Part shown: one piece after another, positions 51,510 through 59,213 of the stretch
Layout: each line of letters opens with the position of its first letter
How positions within the stretch are numbered: position 1 is the first letter of the stretch
From: Bacillota bacterium
Lineage (GTDB): Bacteria > Bacillota > Clostridia > Acetivibrionales > DTU013
Length of the DNA: 64,000 nucleotides
Reading direction: 5' to 3'
Assembly: GCA_023435745.1 (NCBI GenBank)
Contig: JAEZMD010000019.1
Location: forward strand, 186,001 to 250,000
Made by a program: the position numbers and the translations under genes
Notes under the pieces: generated by a model
Databases searched by the model: none
What the model was told of the DNA's origin: nothing
What the model saw: only the letters and a program-made list of their open reading frames with translations

Positions 51510-51887
51510 CTACGTACATATTACAACATACGCAACGGCATATAAAGCACAATGCGAAAGGCTTATGTCCATACTCTTTGCGCCCATGGCCTCATAAAGC
51601 TCCAGCGCCTTTTTTGTAAGCTTGACGTATGGCTTCCCTTTTTCGTCATTTCGAATTTCAATCTGTTTCCATTCAAGGCCGTCGGCCAGACCTGTCCCCA
51701 ACGCCTTCAGGACAGCTTCCTTTGCGGCGAATCTGGCGGCATAGCTTTCAAATTTAGCCTTATTTCTGTTTTCACAATAGCTGATTTCATCCTCCGTAAA
51801 GACTCTGCCCTTGAAGCTCTCCAGCTCTTGAATAGACGTCTTTAACCGCTCTATTTCAATAATATCGGTCCCGCAAAATATTGCCAT
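51510..51887 (-). CDS. acpS: Holo-[acyl-carrier-protein] synthase
   Basis: A 125-residue phosphopantetheinyl transferase that activates acyl carrier protein using coenzyme A. The magnesium-binding motifs 'GTDIIEIER' and 'FAAKEAVLKALGTG' and the terminal 'ISLSHCALYAVAYVV' are characteristic. It starts 12 bases after fapA, without a strong ribosome site of its own, so translation is probably coupled. Confidence 0.95.
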   Translation of the reverse strand: MAIFCGTDIIEIERLKTSIQELESFKGRVFTEDEISYCENRNKAKFESYAARFAAKEAVLKALGTGLADGLEWKQIEIRNDEKGKPYVKLTKKALELYEAMGAKSMDISLSHCALYAVAYVVICT

Positions 51888-51899
51888 AATATAACTTAA

Positions 51900-53489
51900 T
51901 CAAATCTCCTTTATTTCTCCGTCAACGATGCAATAGCTTGTGCTCATGACGGGTATCGTGATCTCCCTGATTATATTCTTCAAAACCAGCTGTGTATTGG
52001 GAAATACCTTTTTCAAGATGGCTATCTCCCCTTCCCCATGTGTCCTTAGATACCCTAAGAGCGCCTTTCGTTCCTCCTCCACATTCTTGAGTCTTTCCCT
52101 TATTGAGAAATACTGCTCCGTTATTTTTTCATACGCAATGATCTGCTGCCTTGATAGCCCTTTTTCACTGCCATACACAGAAACCTCAGACTTGGCCTTT
52201 GCCAGGTCCGCTTTAAGCCTCTCGCTCTCTGCTGTTATCGTATCGAGTGTTTGCTTCATCTCCCGCCTGTCAAATCCGCTCACACTGATACAGGTCCTTT
52301 TCTCACCGGCGGATCCGATGATGGATGCCACAACTCTGATTTCCGCTTCAATGTTTCCGCCTATGATCTGCCCCCTGGCGGAATCCAGGATTACTTCCCT
52401 GGCTTTGATGTTGCTATTGAGGCAATAAAAGCCGATATGCACACTGCCGTCGCAGATAATATTCGTATCCGAAACAAATTTTGTATAGATGTTCCTTCTG
52501 CTGTAAATGGTCGCCTTGTTATTTCCGGCTATACCGCCCTTTATATAGATGCTTCCGTCGGTACTGGTTATATCCTTCACACCGCCGACGCCATAATCAC
52601 TTAAAATCTCGATGTCTTTACTTGCAGTAACCGAAAAGCTGTCCTCAATGGTTCCTTTTACGGTAAGAAATCCGTCAAAATTAATATTTCCTGTCTTGAA
52701 ATCGATATTTCCCATGATCTCCAGATGATTAGAAATGCCGATCCGCTCGCCCTCATAATGAACTGCGCCGTTAATTCTGGCGTACAGAGTCGTCATACCG
52801 TCACGGTTTTCTTCCCGGATGGTGTTTTTATCGTAAAACAGGGGAAGCTCTTTGCCCTCAACCGGAAGCAGTACACTGCCCTTCACGGTTTTCCCCTGTC
52901 TACCCCTGGTCGGCTCTGTCCGCTCTCCCAGCCAATCTCCCTCAGATACCCTGTTAATCAGATTCAGTTCATAATGATCCACATTTCCGTCTTCCTTTGC
53001 TTCCGGCTTGGCCTCCTTCAACTCATAAAGGCGAATAACGGAATCCGCCCCATTGACGGGAGCGACCCCTTCGGCAACCAATATTTTCTTATTATTGGAC
53101 AATCCATATAAAAGCACGTCATTTTTTATGCCGTAAGTAATACCGCATCCCTTTAACGTATGCAGGATCTCCTTAAAGAGATCGGCCTTTCTAGGGCCAT
53201 TCAGCTCTACATCGCTTACGCACAGCGTTATATAAGCCCTCAGCTCATCCCCTGATATTTCAACTGTGATCCTCTCCCTGCCCTCTGCAAACCTTTCGGG
53301 AGGCCTGGGCGCATTGACCAGCACATTGCGCACATTCATGATACTGGTGATCCTGATCTCCGGATGATCCGATATCAGCTTGTTGAACTGATCCAGGGAC
53401 ATTCCCTTTTTAAAGGAACGTATATAATATCCATCATCTTTTTCGATAATTGCAATATACTCAGATGAATAAATGATATTCTCTTTCAT
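51900..53489 (-). CDS. FapA-family protein (DUF342, polymer-forming beta-helix)
   Basis: A 529-residue protein of the DUF342/FapA family. The N-terminal 170 residues form a distinct domain; the middle is a right-handed beta-helix of stacked short repeats ('GNIDFKTGNINFDGFLTVKG' region through 'GGNIEAEIRVVASIIG'), and the C-terminus has a coiled coil ('LKADLAKAKSEVSVYG') and a short final domain. Family members are linked to flagellar assembly, polar organisation and cell-wall scaffolds, but the biochemical role is unclear. ATG 53489 follows AGGAG. It is first in the acpS-yhaO-yhaN operon. Confidence 0.88.
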   Translation of the reverse strand: MKENIIYSSEYIAIIEKDDGYYIRSFKKGMSLDQFNKLISDHPEIRITSIMNVRNVLVNAPRPPERFAEGRERITVEISGDELRAYITLCVSDVELNGPRKADLFKEILHTLKGCGITYGIKNDVLLYGLSNNKKILVAEGVAPVNGADSVIRLYELKEAKPEAKEDGNVDHYELNLINRVSEGDWLGERTEPTRGRQGKTVKGSVLLPVEGKELPLFYDKNTIREENRDGMTTLYARINGAVHYEGERIGISNHLEIMGNIDFKTGNINFDGFLTVKGTIEDSFSVTASKDIEILSDYGVGGVKDITSTDGSIYIKGGIAGNNKATIYSRRNIYTKFVSDTNIICDGSVHIGFYCLNSNIKAREVILDSARGQIIGGNIEAEIRVVASIIGSAGEKRTCISVSGFDRREMKQTLDTITAESERLKADLAKAKSEVSVYGSEKGLSRQQIIAYEKITEQYFSIRERLKNVEEERKALLGYLRTHGEGEIAILKKVFPNTQLVLKNIIREITIPVMSTSYCIVDGEIKEI

Positions 53490-53713
53490 CAATATTCTCC
53501 TGTCACAGTTGGGTGGTCGGTAAATGTTATATTAATTAAAATATTCGACATTTCTCTACTCAATCCTTCTTTCGCCGAAGGACAGGTCATAAAATGTGCA
53601 CGAAAACACAGCGACCCTCGAATTAAATGAGTTTGCTTCATCAATTCAAAGGCCGTCTTATGCATTATCCAAAGTCTGCTATGTAAAATCATCTTGCTTA
53701 GGCATCGTTAAAA

Positions 53714-53786
53714 AATAACTTCCGCTAATCATTTACGGGGAACTACACTAGCCGCTCCATTCCCCGTAAAAGAAGCGGAAATAATT
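53714..53786 (-). terminator. Large two-tier hairpin, terminator of the AAA-PspA operon
   Basis: TTCCGCT...TTTACGGGGAA pairs with TTCCCCGTAAA...AGCGGAA (53720-53780), leaving an 18-base apical loop. T-runs follow on both strands. It lies 20 bases beyond the stop of the coiled-coil membrane protein. The rest of 53493-53713 shows no gene. Confidence 0.7.
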
Positions 53787-53799
53787 TTTTAGCCGAGCC

Positions 53800-54615
53800 T
53801 TATCTTCTCAGCTTGTTTTTCCGCCTGTCCTCCAAGACAGTATCCAGAGCCTCCGCTTCGTTGACTGCGGTTTCAAGCTGCTCCAGCATATCTTCGTTTT
53901 CCACGCTGGACAGTATCTGATGCTTGAACATGTTCACCGTACTCTCCATATAGTCCAGCTTTGTTCCGATCCTCTCCAGATCTTTTTTCTCGTCCTTAAG
54001 TCTGGCGATGAGCTTTTCATCCATCTCAATCACCTTCCTGACATCCTCAGCCATTCGGGCATCCCTGGCAAAGCTCACCTTTCTGGTATTGGTATTGATT
54101 CTGGCGGATACGGCGCTCACGTCCACACCGCTGAGCTCACGGTTTCTGATGCAAAAGTTATTCAGCAGCTTCAGGTAGGCAATCACCAGATTAAGCGTCT
54201 GCTCCGTGATTTTTTCCTTTAGGTAGCTATGTTCACCAGTCATAAAGGAATTGAAAATATCATTCTTATCCTCCATGACTTTCCTAAGCTTGTGGTTATA
54301 AGTGTTGTTCGTATTTCTTCTCGCCTCGCTGGACAGCCGGTTTGCCTGCCGGTTCAACTCGCGGATATTCCGTACCTTTTCCTTCCGGTTAAAATCCTCA
54401 TGAAACTGCCTGCTCATAAGCGTCTGCAGCACAAAGCCGATATATACGGCAAAACCTGCCGTCACTGTCAGAGAACCCGGCAGTGCATACCCGTAGCCAA
54501 ACATAGTCGGCAACGCAGTAGGATCGCTCAAAAGAGAAGCCAGAATCAATGCTGCAGCCAGTATGCCAATGTTTCTCAATTTGAATAATGCGCTTAAAAG
54601 CACTCTAAGTTTCAT
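53800..54615 (-). CDS. Two-TM membrane protein with cytoplasmic coiled coil, partner of PspA and AAA ATPase
   Basis: I do not recognise a named family. The 271-residue protein has two N-terminal hydrophobic helices (about residues 14-32 and 44-66) joined by a short loop, then about 200 residues of charged, almost wholly alpha-helical sequence with coiled-coil character ('LIARLKDEKKDLERIGTKLD'). It is the last gene of a three-gene operon after an AAA+ ATPase and a PspA/IM30 protein, so it may anchor or recruit that system to the membrane. ATG 54615 is preferred; a TTG at 54624 is possible. Confidence 0.75.
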   Translation of the reverse strand: MKLRVLLSALFKLRNIGILAAALILASLLSDPTALPTMFGYGYALPGSLTVTAGFAVYIGFVLQTLMSRQFHEDFNRKEKVRNIRELNRQANRLSSEARRNTNNTYNHKLRKVMEDKNDIFNSFMTGEHSYLKEKITEQTLNLVIAYLKLLNNFCIRNRELSGVDVSAVSARINTNTRKVSFARDARMAEDVRKVIEMDEKLIARLKDEKKDLERIGTKLDYMESTVNMFKHQILSSVENEDMLEQLETAVNEAEALDTVLEDRRKNKLRR

Positions 54616-54647
54616 TTCCTTCAATCACCTGTCCTTGATGGTTCCGA

Positions 54648-55376
54648 TTATTGTGAGACCTTATTTTCGGTCTTCTCCTTCACTTCAAAGCCCTGTTCGC
54701 TGCTGAGCATCGCTTCCGCCCTGGCCAGAGCCCTTTCTCTGGCGGAGTTCATATCAAGCCGCTTGAGCTTCAGATCCATGTTGGTATCGCCAAGGGATTC
54801 TACCGCGTTTGCACGGGCTGTCTTTTTGTTTACCAGATCCCTTGCTCTCTCCATGCTCTCATTAACACTGCCGACCGTATTGGTTCTGGACGTATATTTT
54901 GCATTGACAGAGTTGATGTTTTCCCTGAGCTGAGCCATTTTTGCCTGTGACTTCAAAGTCTTCAGTTCGTTGAGCTTGGCTGACATTTCGGATTCGAAGA
55001 TTTTGTAATCCTCTCTGATTTTTGTCACTTCTGCCATCGCAGTATCATAAGTCGATTTGTGTACCTCATAGGTAGCCTGGTATTCTTCCTCCTGCATCAG
55101 CAATTCGACAAGCAGCTCCCTGTCACCCTGTTTCTGAGCAGCTTCTGCTCTAGCCTTGACTGTGGCAAGATTCTTTTCCGCATTTCTCATCTCGATCTTG
55201 ATCAGCTCCGCATTGGTCTGAATCTCGAGAATCTGCTGCTCCGCTTCTTTTCTTGCTCTGTCGATCTGCATTTTTATGTCCTCAAATAACAGCTCAGGAT
55301 TGTTTTCTTCCATGCCGCCCAACAGGCGTCCGAAAAATCCTCTGATCAATGCTCCCAATCTACTGAAAAAACCCAT
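54648..55376 (-). CDS. PspA/IM30-family (ESCRT-III superfamily) membrane-remodelling protein
   Basis: A 242-residue, almost entirely alpha-helical protein. It starts with an amphipathic helix 'MGFFSRLGALIRGFFGRLL', the membrane-inserting H0 of PspA and Vipp1, then long coiled helices alpha-1 to alpha-4 ('PELLFEDIKMQIDRARKEAE', 'MRNAEKNLATVKARAEAAQ'), matching PspA architecture. PspA/IM30 proteins are bacterial ESCRT-III relatives that polymerise on and reshape or seal the cytoplasmic membrane. The second ATG (55376, eight bases after GGGAGG) is chosen over 55382. It lies between a classic AAA+ ATPase and a two-TM coiled-coil protein. Confidence 0.88.
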   Translation of the reverse strand: MGFFSRLGALIRGFFGRLLGGMEENNPELLFEDIKMQIDRARKEAEQQILEIQTNAELIKIEMRNAEKNLATVKARAEAAQKQGDRELLVELLMQEEEYQATYEVHKSTYDTAMAEVTKIREDYKIFESEMSAKLNELKTLKSQAKMAQLRENINSVNAKYTSRTNTVGSVNESMERARDLVNKKTARANAVESLGDTNMDLKLKRLDMNSARERALARAEAMLSSEQGFEVKEKTENKVSQ

Positions 55377-55475
55377 TATCATAGCCTCCCTGTTCTAATT
55401 TATTACTTGTGCCCATCACCTGTATATCATTAATTTATAATAAATAATGCGCGATGTAAAGCGAATTTCCGCTGC

Positions 55476-57110
55476 TTACCTTTCAATGGACAAGTTTTTT
55501 GTATCCAGTAGCCCCCGGTACTTTTCAGGCAATAAATCCTTGTCGTCACATTCCTCGATGGCCAGCATCGTCATAAACTGTATCTGCTGCGTACTGGGCC
55601 TGCATTTATCGATGGCTTCGCTGAGTATCTCCGCCGTCAGCGTAGTATCATCCTTCTCATCCTCATTGGCCAGTTCATAAGCCTTCCTTACAACAGTTTC
55701 GATCTCCGCTCCGGTATAATTTTCGGTTCCCTCTGCAAAGTGTGTGAAATCCTTGACATCCGTCTCAAATCCGTATTTTTTAATAATAATCCTGAATATG
55801 TCGGCACGTTCCTGTACATCCGGCAGCAAAATCGGTATTTTCTTATCAAACCGCCCCGCCCTTTTAAGCGCCGGATCTATAAGATCCGGTCTGTTCGTGG
55901 CCGCTATGAAAATCACTTTACCTCTATTATTTGTATTACCGGTGAACTGTAAAAATTCACTGAATATATTCCTGCTCACGCCGCTATCTCCGCTGTCGCC
56001 CCTTCTGAAGGCAGTGTCGATCTCGTCTACAAATACAATAACCGGATGCTGCGACTGTGCGCCAAGCAAACACTTCTTAAAATTCTTTTCGCTTTCGCCA
56101 ACATATTGCCCGAGTATACGGGACATATCAATCTTGACACAGTTGAATCCACTTGCCTTAGCCAGAGCATTAACCAAAAGCGTTTTTCCCGTACCCGAAG
56201 GACCGCAAAGAAGAATCCCCATGGGGACCCTTCGCAGATCACCTTTCATGATAGGCCTTACAATATTTTTAAGCAGATAATCCTTTGCCTTATCCATTCC
56301 TCCGATATTCTCAAAGCTTAACTCCGGATAGATAAATTCCAGCACATCTCCATATTCCTTCTGAAGGACAGAATGCTTCTTTTCCTTGATAAATTCAAAG
56401 CTGATTGGCATATCCTCGGCCTCGGATTTCAATTTGATATCCTTGATGGACTTTTTACTGAGCCCCGAAGACAGCTTCGCAAACTCGTCAGAGGTAATAT
56501 CCGTCTTGATCTCGTTATCCTTCAGCAGGTATTTGATATATTCCTTGCGCTGCTCCTCGTTTGGCAATCCCACAAATACAGGCTCGATCCTGTATGAGGA
56601 TTTGAGCAGCTCCCGGCTCACGTCCGCAAGATTATCCGCAAGCATCAAAATCGTACTTCCCACAGAAGAAATCCTGGCGTTAACCGACCACTCGCAGATC
56701 CAAATGAGTGCAATACGCTCCTCAAGTGTCATACTGGCAATGTCGCCGGATGGGATGATTTTCTCAATGTGATCAATGAAAAGCACCATCTTCGTGTTCT
56801 TCAGCACCTTGTCAATGTAGGGGAACAGCTTCGACGGCATGGCGTTCATCAGATTGGCGGCGTCGTTGGCGGTGATGATGTTGAACTCCTTCTCCATTCC
56901 CGCATCAAAGAACGTCAGTCCCCTTGATATGTCATAGAAGGCGACAATACCAAAGCCCCTCTGCCTGATAAACTCTTCATAGATGTATCTGTCCATGTAT
57001 CTATAATTATCCACCAGATCACGGACATTGAAATAAAAAAGGAATTCATGAGAAATCCCTGATTTATATTTGCTTAAAAAGTCATCGTACCAAAACTCCC
57101 CTGAAGACAT
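55476..57110 (-). CDS. Classic-clade AAA+ ATPase with degenerate N-terminal AAA module (Ycf46/Vps4-like)
   Basis: A 544-residue ATPase. Residues about 265-490 form an intact AAA domain: 'FENIGGMDKAKDYL' start, Walker A 'GPSGTGKT' (303-310), pore-loop and 'YVGESEKNFKK', Walker B 'VIVFVDEID' (357-365), sensor-1 asparagine in 'AATNRPDLIDPALKRAGRFD' (406) and arginine fingers. Residues about 1-235 look like a second AAA fold that lost Walker A ('MVLFIDHIEKIIP' as degenerate Walker B, 'VGLPNEEQRKEYIKYLL' lid). This layout resembles Ycf46. Members of this clade remodel or extract protein polymers. It is first in an operon with PspA. ATG 57110 follows GGAGGG. Confidence 0.9.
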   Translation of the reverse strand: MSSGEFWYDDFLSKYKSGISHEFLFYFNVRDLVDNYRYMDRYIYEEFIRQRGFGIVAFYDISRGLTFFDAGMEKEFNIITANDAANLMNAMPSKLFPYIDKVLKNTKMVLFIDHIEKIIPSGDIASMTLEERIALIWICEWSVNARISSVGSTILMLADNLADVSRELLKSSYRIEPVFVGLPNEEQRKEYIKYLLKDNEIKTDITSDEFAKLSSGLSKKSIKDIKLKSEAEDMPISFEFIKEKKHSVLQKEYGDVLEFIYPELSFENIGGMDKAKDYLLKNIVRPIMKGDLRRVPMGILLCGPSGTGKTLLVNALAKASGFNCVKIDMSRILGQYVGESEKNFKKCLLGAQSQHPVIVFVDEIDTAFRRGDSGDSGVSRNIFSEFLQFTGNTNNRGKVIFIAATNRPDLIDPALKRAGRFDKKIPILLPDVQERADIFRIIIKKYGFETDVKDFTHFAEGTENYTGAEIETVVRKAYELANEDEKDDTTLTAEILSEAIDKCRPSTQQIQFMTMLAIEECDDKDLLPEKYRGLLDTKNLSIER

Positions 57111-57194
57111 GTGATCCCTCCGCTTCGATCTTCTTTTCCTATAAACCTCAGCAAAATTGCATTTTTCGTCGTTGGTAATTATTCAATGCAATCA

Positions 57195-57223
57195 ATTATA
57201 CGGGTTTTCAAGCGAATTGTTTA
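57195..57223 (-). promoter_or_regulatory. Promoter of the AAA-PspA operon
   Basis: On the minus strand TAAACA (57218-57223), 17 bases, consensus TATAAT (57195-57200), about 85 bases before the ATPase start. The -35 overlaps one arm of an inverted repeat ATTGTTTA...TAAACAAT that spans the divergent intergenic region (about 57216-57262). Confidence 0.55.
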
Positions 57224-57297
57224 TATTGATATAAATATTTTCCGAATACTTTGTAAACAATACAGGTAAATCAAACGAAAATTTTCAGAGGTGCAAT

Positions 57298-57507
57298 ATG
57301 GAAGTAACCTTTACCGTTCCCTCGATCTCCTGCAGTATCTGCTCAGGCCGCATTAAAAGTGAACTGGGTTCATTGGAAGGAATCGGGGGTGTTGATGTGG
57401 ATCTGAAGTCGCAGTCAGTAAAAATAGTATATGATCCGGAGCTTCGTCAGCCCGGAGAAATCAAAAGTACAATCACAGGCATGGGGTATGAGATCATATC
57501 TTCCTGA
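57298..57507 (+). CDS. Heavy-metal-associated (HMA) domain protein, CopZ-like
   Basis: A 69-residue single-domain ferredoxin-fold protein with the metal-binding CxxC in 'ISCSICSGRI' and the 'GVDVDLKSQSVKIVYDP' strand typical of HMA domains. Copper(I) chaperones of this size deliver metal to P-type ATPases, but none is nearby; the usual M-x-C-x-x-C methionine is replaced by isoleucine-serine. The ATG follows AGAGGTG. Its last 14 bases overlap the convergent gntR-type gene. Confidence 0.88.
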   Translation: MEVTFTVPSISCSICSGRIKSELGSLEGIGGVDVDLKSQSVKIVYDPELRQPGEIKSTITGMGYEIISS

Positions 57508-58168
57508 TGGATCTTATGATCGTCTCCTCCTGGTTCTTTATGTGCCTTTGGGCACATTCCATGGCAGCAGCGGGATCTCTGGAAGCTATTGCTTCGAGAA
57601 TCTCGGTGTGCTCCCTGATTAGCTCTCTGGAGCTGCTATAATCCTTGATATATATTACTCTGAACCTCTGCACCTGCTCTCTGAGGTTGTTGGATATCTG
57701 TATCAGCTTTTCATTTCTGGAGGAACGATAGATGATATCGTGGAATTCCACGTCCTTCTTGATTGAGCCTTGTAAATTATCTTTTTCAACATAGTTAATA
57801 AACTGTGCAAGCTGATGCCTCAGCTCCTTAATCTCTTCATCGGTAATACGTGACGCGGACAGCCTTGTCGCCAGCCCGTCAAGTGTGGCACGAACCTCCA
57901 GAACATCCATAATGTCCTTGACGGAAAGATCCGCAACATGAGCGCCCTTCCTTGGAAGCATTTCTACCAATCCTTCCAGCTCCAGCTTTCTTATCGCCTC
58001 CCGGACAGGGGTTCTGCTGACGCCCATCTTATCGGCCAGCTGCACCTCCATCAGCCTTTCACCGGGCTTTAATTCGCCGACGATGATCGCTTCCCTCAAG
58101 GTATTGAAAATAACTTCCCGCAATGGTTTGTAATCATTCAAATTTACTTTAGTCAATTTCCCAGCCAT
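57494..58168 (-). CDS. GntR-family transcriptional regulator, FCD/FadR subfamily
   Basis: A 224-residue regulator with an N-terminal winged helix ('LREAIIVGELKPGERLMEVQL', 'GVSRTPVREAIRKLELEGLV') and a C-terminal all-helical FCD ligand-binding domain containing the usual histidines and aspartate ('DVEFHDIIYRSS', 'IREHTEILEAI', 'CAQRHIKNQ'), which bind a metal and often an organic acid. It lies 37 bases downstream of ispE and is probably co-transcribed with it. The effector is unknown. Confidence 0.93.
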   Translation of the reverse strand: MAGKLTKVNLNDYKPLREVIFNTLREAIIVGELKPGERLMEVQLADKMGVSRTPVREAIRKLELEGLVEMLPRKGAHVADLSVKDIMDVLEVRATLDGLATRLSASRITDEEIKELRHQLAQFINYVEKDNLQGSIKKDVEFHDIIYRSSRNEKLIQISNNLREQVQRFRVIYIKDYSSSRELIREHTEILEAIASRDPAAAMECAQRHIKNQEETIIRSIRKI

Positions 58169-58205
58169 TTTGTAACATCTCCTTTGTTCACAATAGGATG
58201 CATCC

Positions 58206-59084
58206 TCATTCCTGCTGCAGCCTTCCTGTTTTCGTTCGGAAGCACTGCCATCTACGGTCTTTTACAAGCTCCTCACATGCTCTGACCGCAGCACTTGTAT
58301 CAGAAAATATTCCAAATACAGTCGGTCCGCTCCCGCTCATCATGCTGCCAAGCGCTCCTGCCTTCAAAAGGCAATCCTTCGCCTCCTGAACAATACCATA
58401 CCTTGGAATCGTCACCAGCTCCAGAACATTTTTCATGTGCGCAGCAATCATGGACAAATTTCCATCTGTCAAAGCGCTAATAAGTAATTCCGTATCAGGC
58501 CTGTCCCGCCGCATGATTTCGGCCGTCTTCAGATTTCCGTACACCCATGCTGTCGAAACACCGATTTTCGGTTTTACCAAAACAATATCAACCCCGCTGA
58601 AATCCCGCAGGGGAGTCAGCAGTTCCCCGATCCCTTTGGCAAGCTTCGTTCCGCCTTCGATACAGTAGGGCACATCTGCGCCTACCTGTCTGCCCAGCTC
58701 TTTTAGTTCGTACTGATCCAGACCGGCAGAAAATAGTTTATTCAATCCCCGTAATACGGCTGCAGCATCCGCGCTTCCGCCGGCAAGTCCTGCCGCGACG
58801 GGAATACGCTTCTTAATTTTAATCTTTATACCGCTTTTAATCCCGCAATGCTCCATCAGCAGCCTCGCGGCCTTCCATACAGTGTTTCTGCTGTCAAGCG
58901 GCACCCATCTGTTGTCGCATTCGAGCGTGATCCCGGCATCTTCGGTGGTTTCAATCAAAACTCTGTCGTGCAGGTCGATTGTCTGCATAATCATTCTAAG
59001 CTCGTGATAACCATCCTCCCGTTTACCCAACACATCCAGGGAAAGGTTTATTTTTGCATGTGCTGGTACTTCAAGGACTGACAT
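58206..59084 (-). CDS. ispE: 4-diphosphocytidyl-2-C-methyl-D-erythritol kinase
   Basis: A 292-residue GHMP kinase of the non-mevalonate isoprenoid pathway; it phosphorylates CDP-methylerythritol. The N-terminal 'AHAKINLSLDVLGKREDGYH', ATP loop 'PVAAGLAGGSADAAAVLRG' and C-terminal 'MSGSGPTVFGIF' are diagnostic. ATG 59084 follows GAGGTGGAG; the ORF extends to 59129 without support. The sipL-ispE-gntR order near veg and yabG recalls the yabG-veg-sspF-ispE region of Bacillus. Confidence 0.96.
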   Translation of the reverse strand: MSVLEVPAHAKINLSLDVLGKREDGYHELRMIMQTIDLHDRVLIETTEDAGITLECDNRWVPLDSRNTVWKAARLLMEHCGIKSGIKIKIKKRIPVAAGLAGGSADAAAVLRGLNKLFSAGLDQYELKELGRQVGADVPYCIEGGTKLAKGIGELLTPLRDFSGVDIVLVKPKIGVSTAWVYGNLKTAEIMRRDRPDTELLISALTDGNLSMIAAHMKNVLELVTIPRYGIVQEAKDCLLKAGALGSMMSGSGPTVFGIFSDTSAAVRACEELVKDRRWQCFRTKTGRLQQE

Positions 59085-59154
59085 TCTCCACCTCGGCCTC
59101 TGCCTCTTTTTAACGTATATTATATACAAAAAACATATCCATTACAATATAAAG

Positions 59155-59176
59155 GCCCGAAAACTTATTCTCGGGC
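59155..59176 (-). terminator. Terminator of sipL
   Basis: GCCCGA-10-TCGGGC stem followed on the minus strand by CTTTATATT; the T tract is weak. Confidence 0.5.
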
Positions 59177-59213
59177 ACTTTACTAATGATTAATCGTCTA
59201 TAAAAGTACAATA

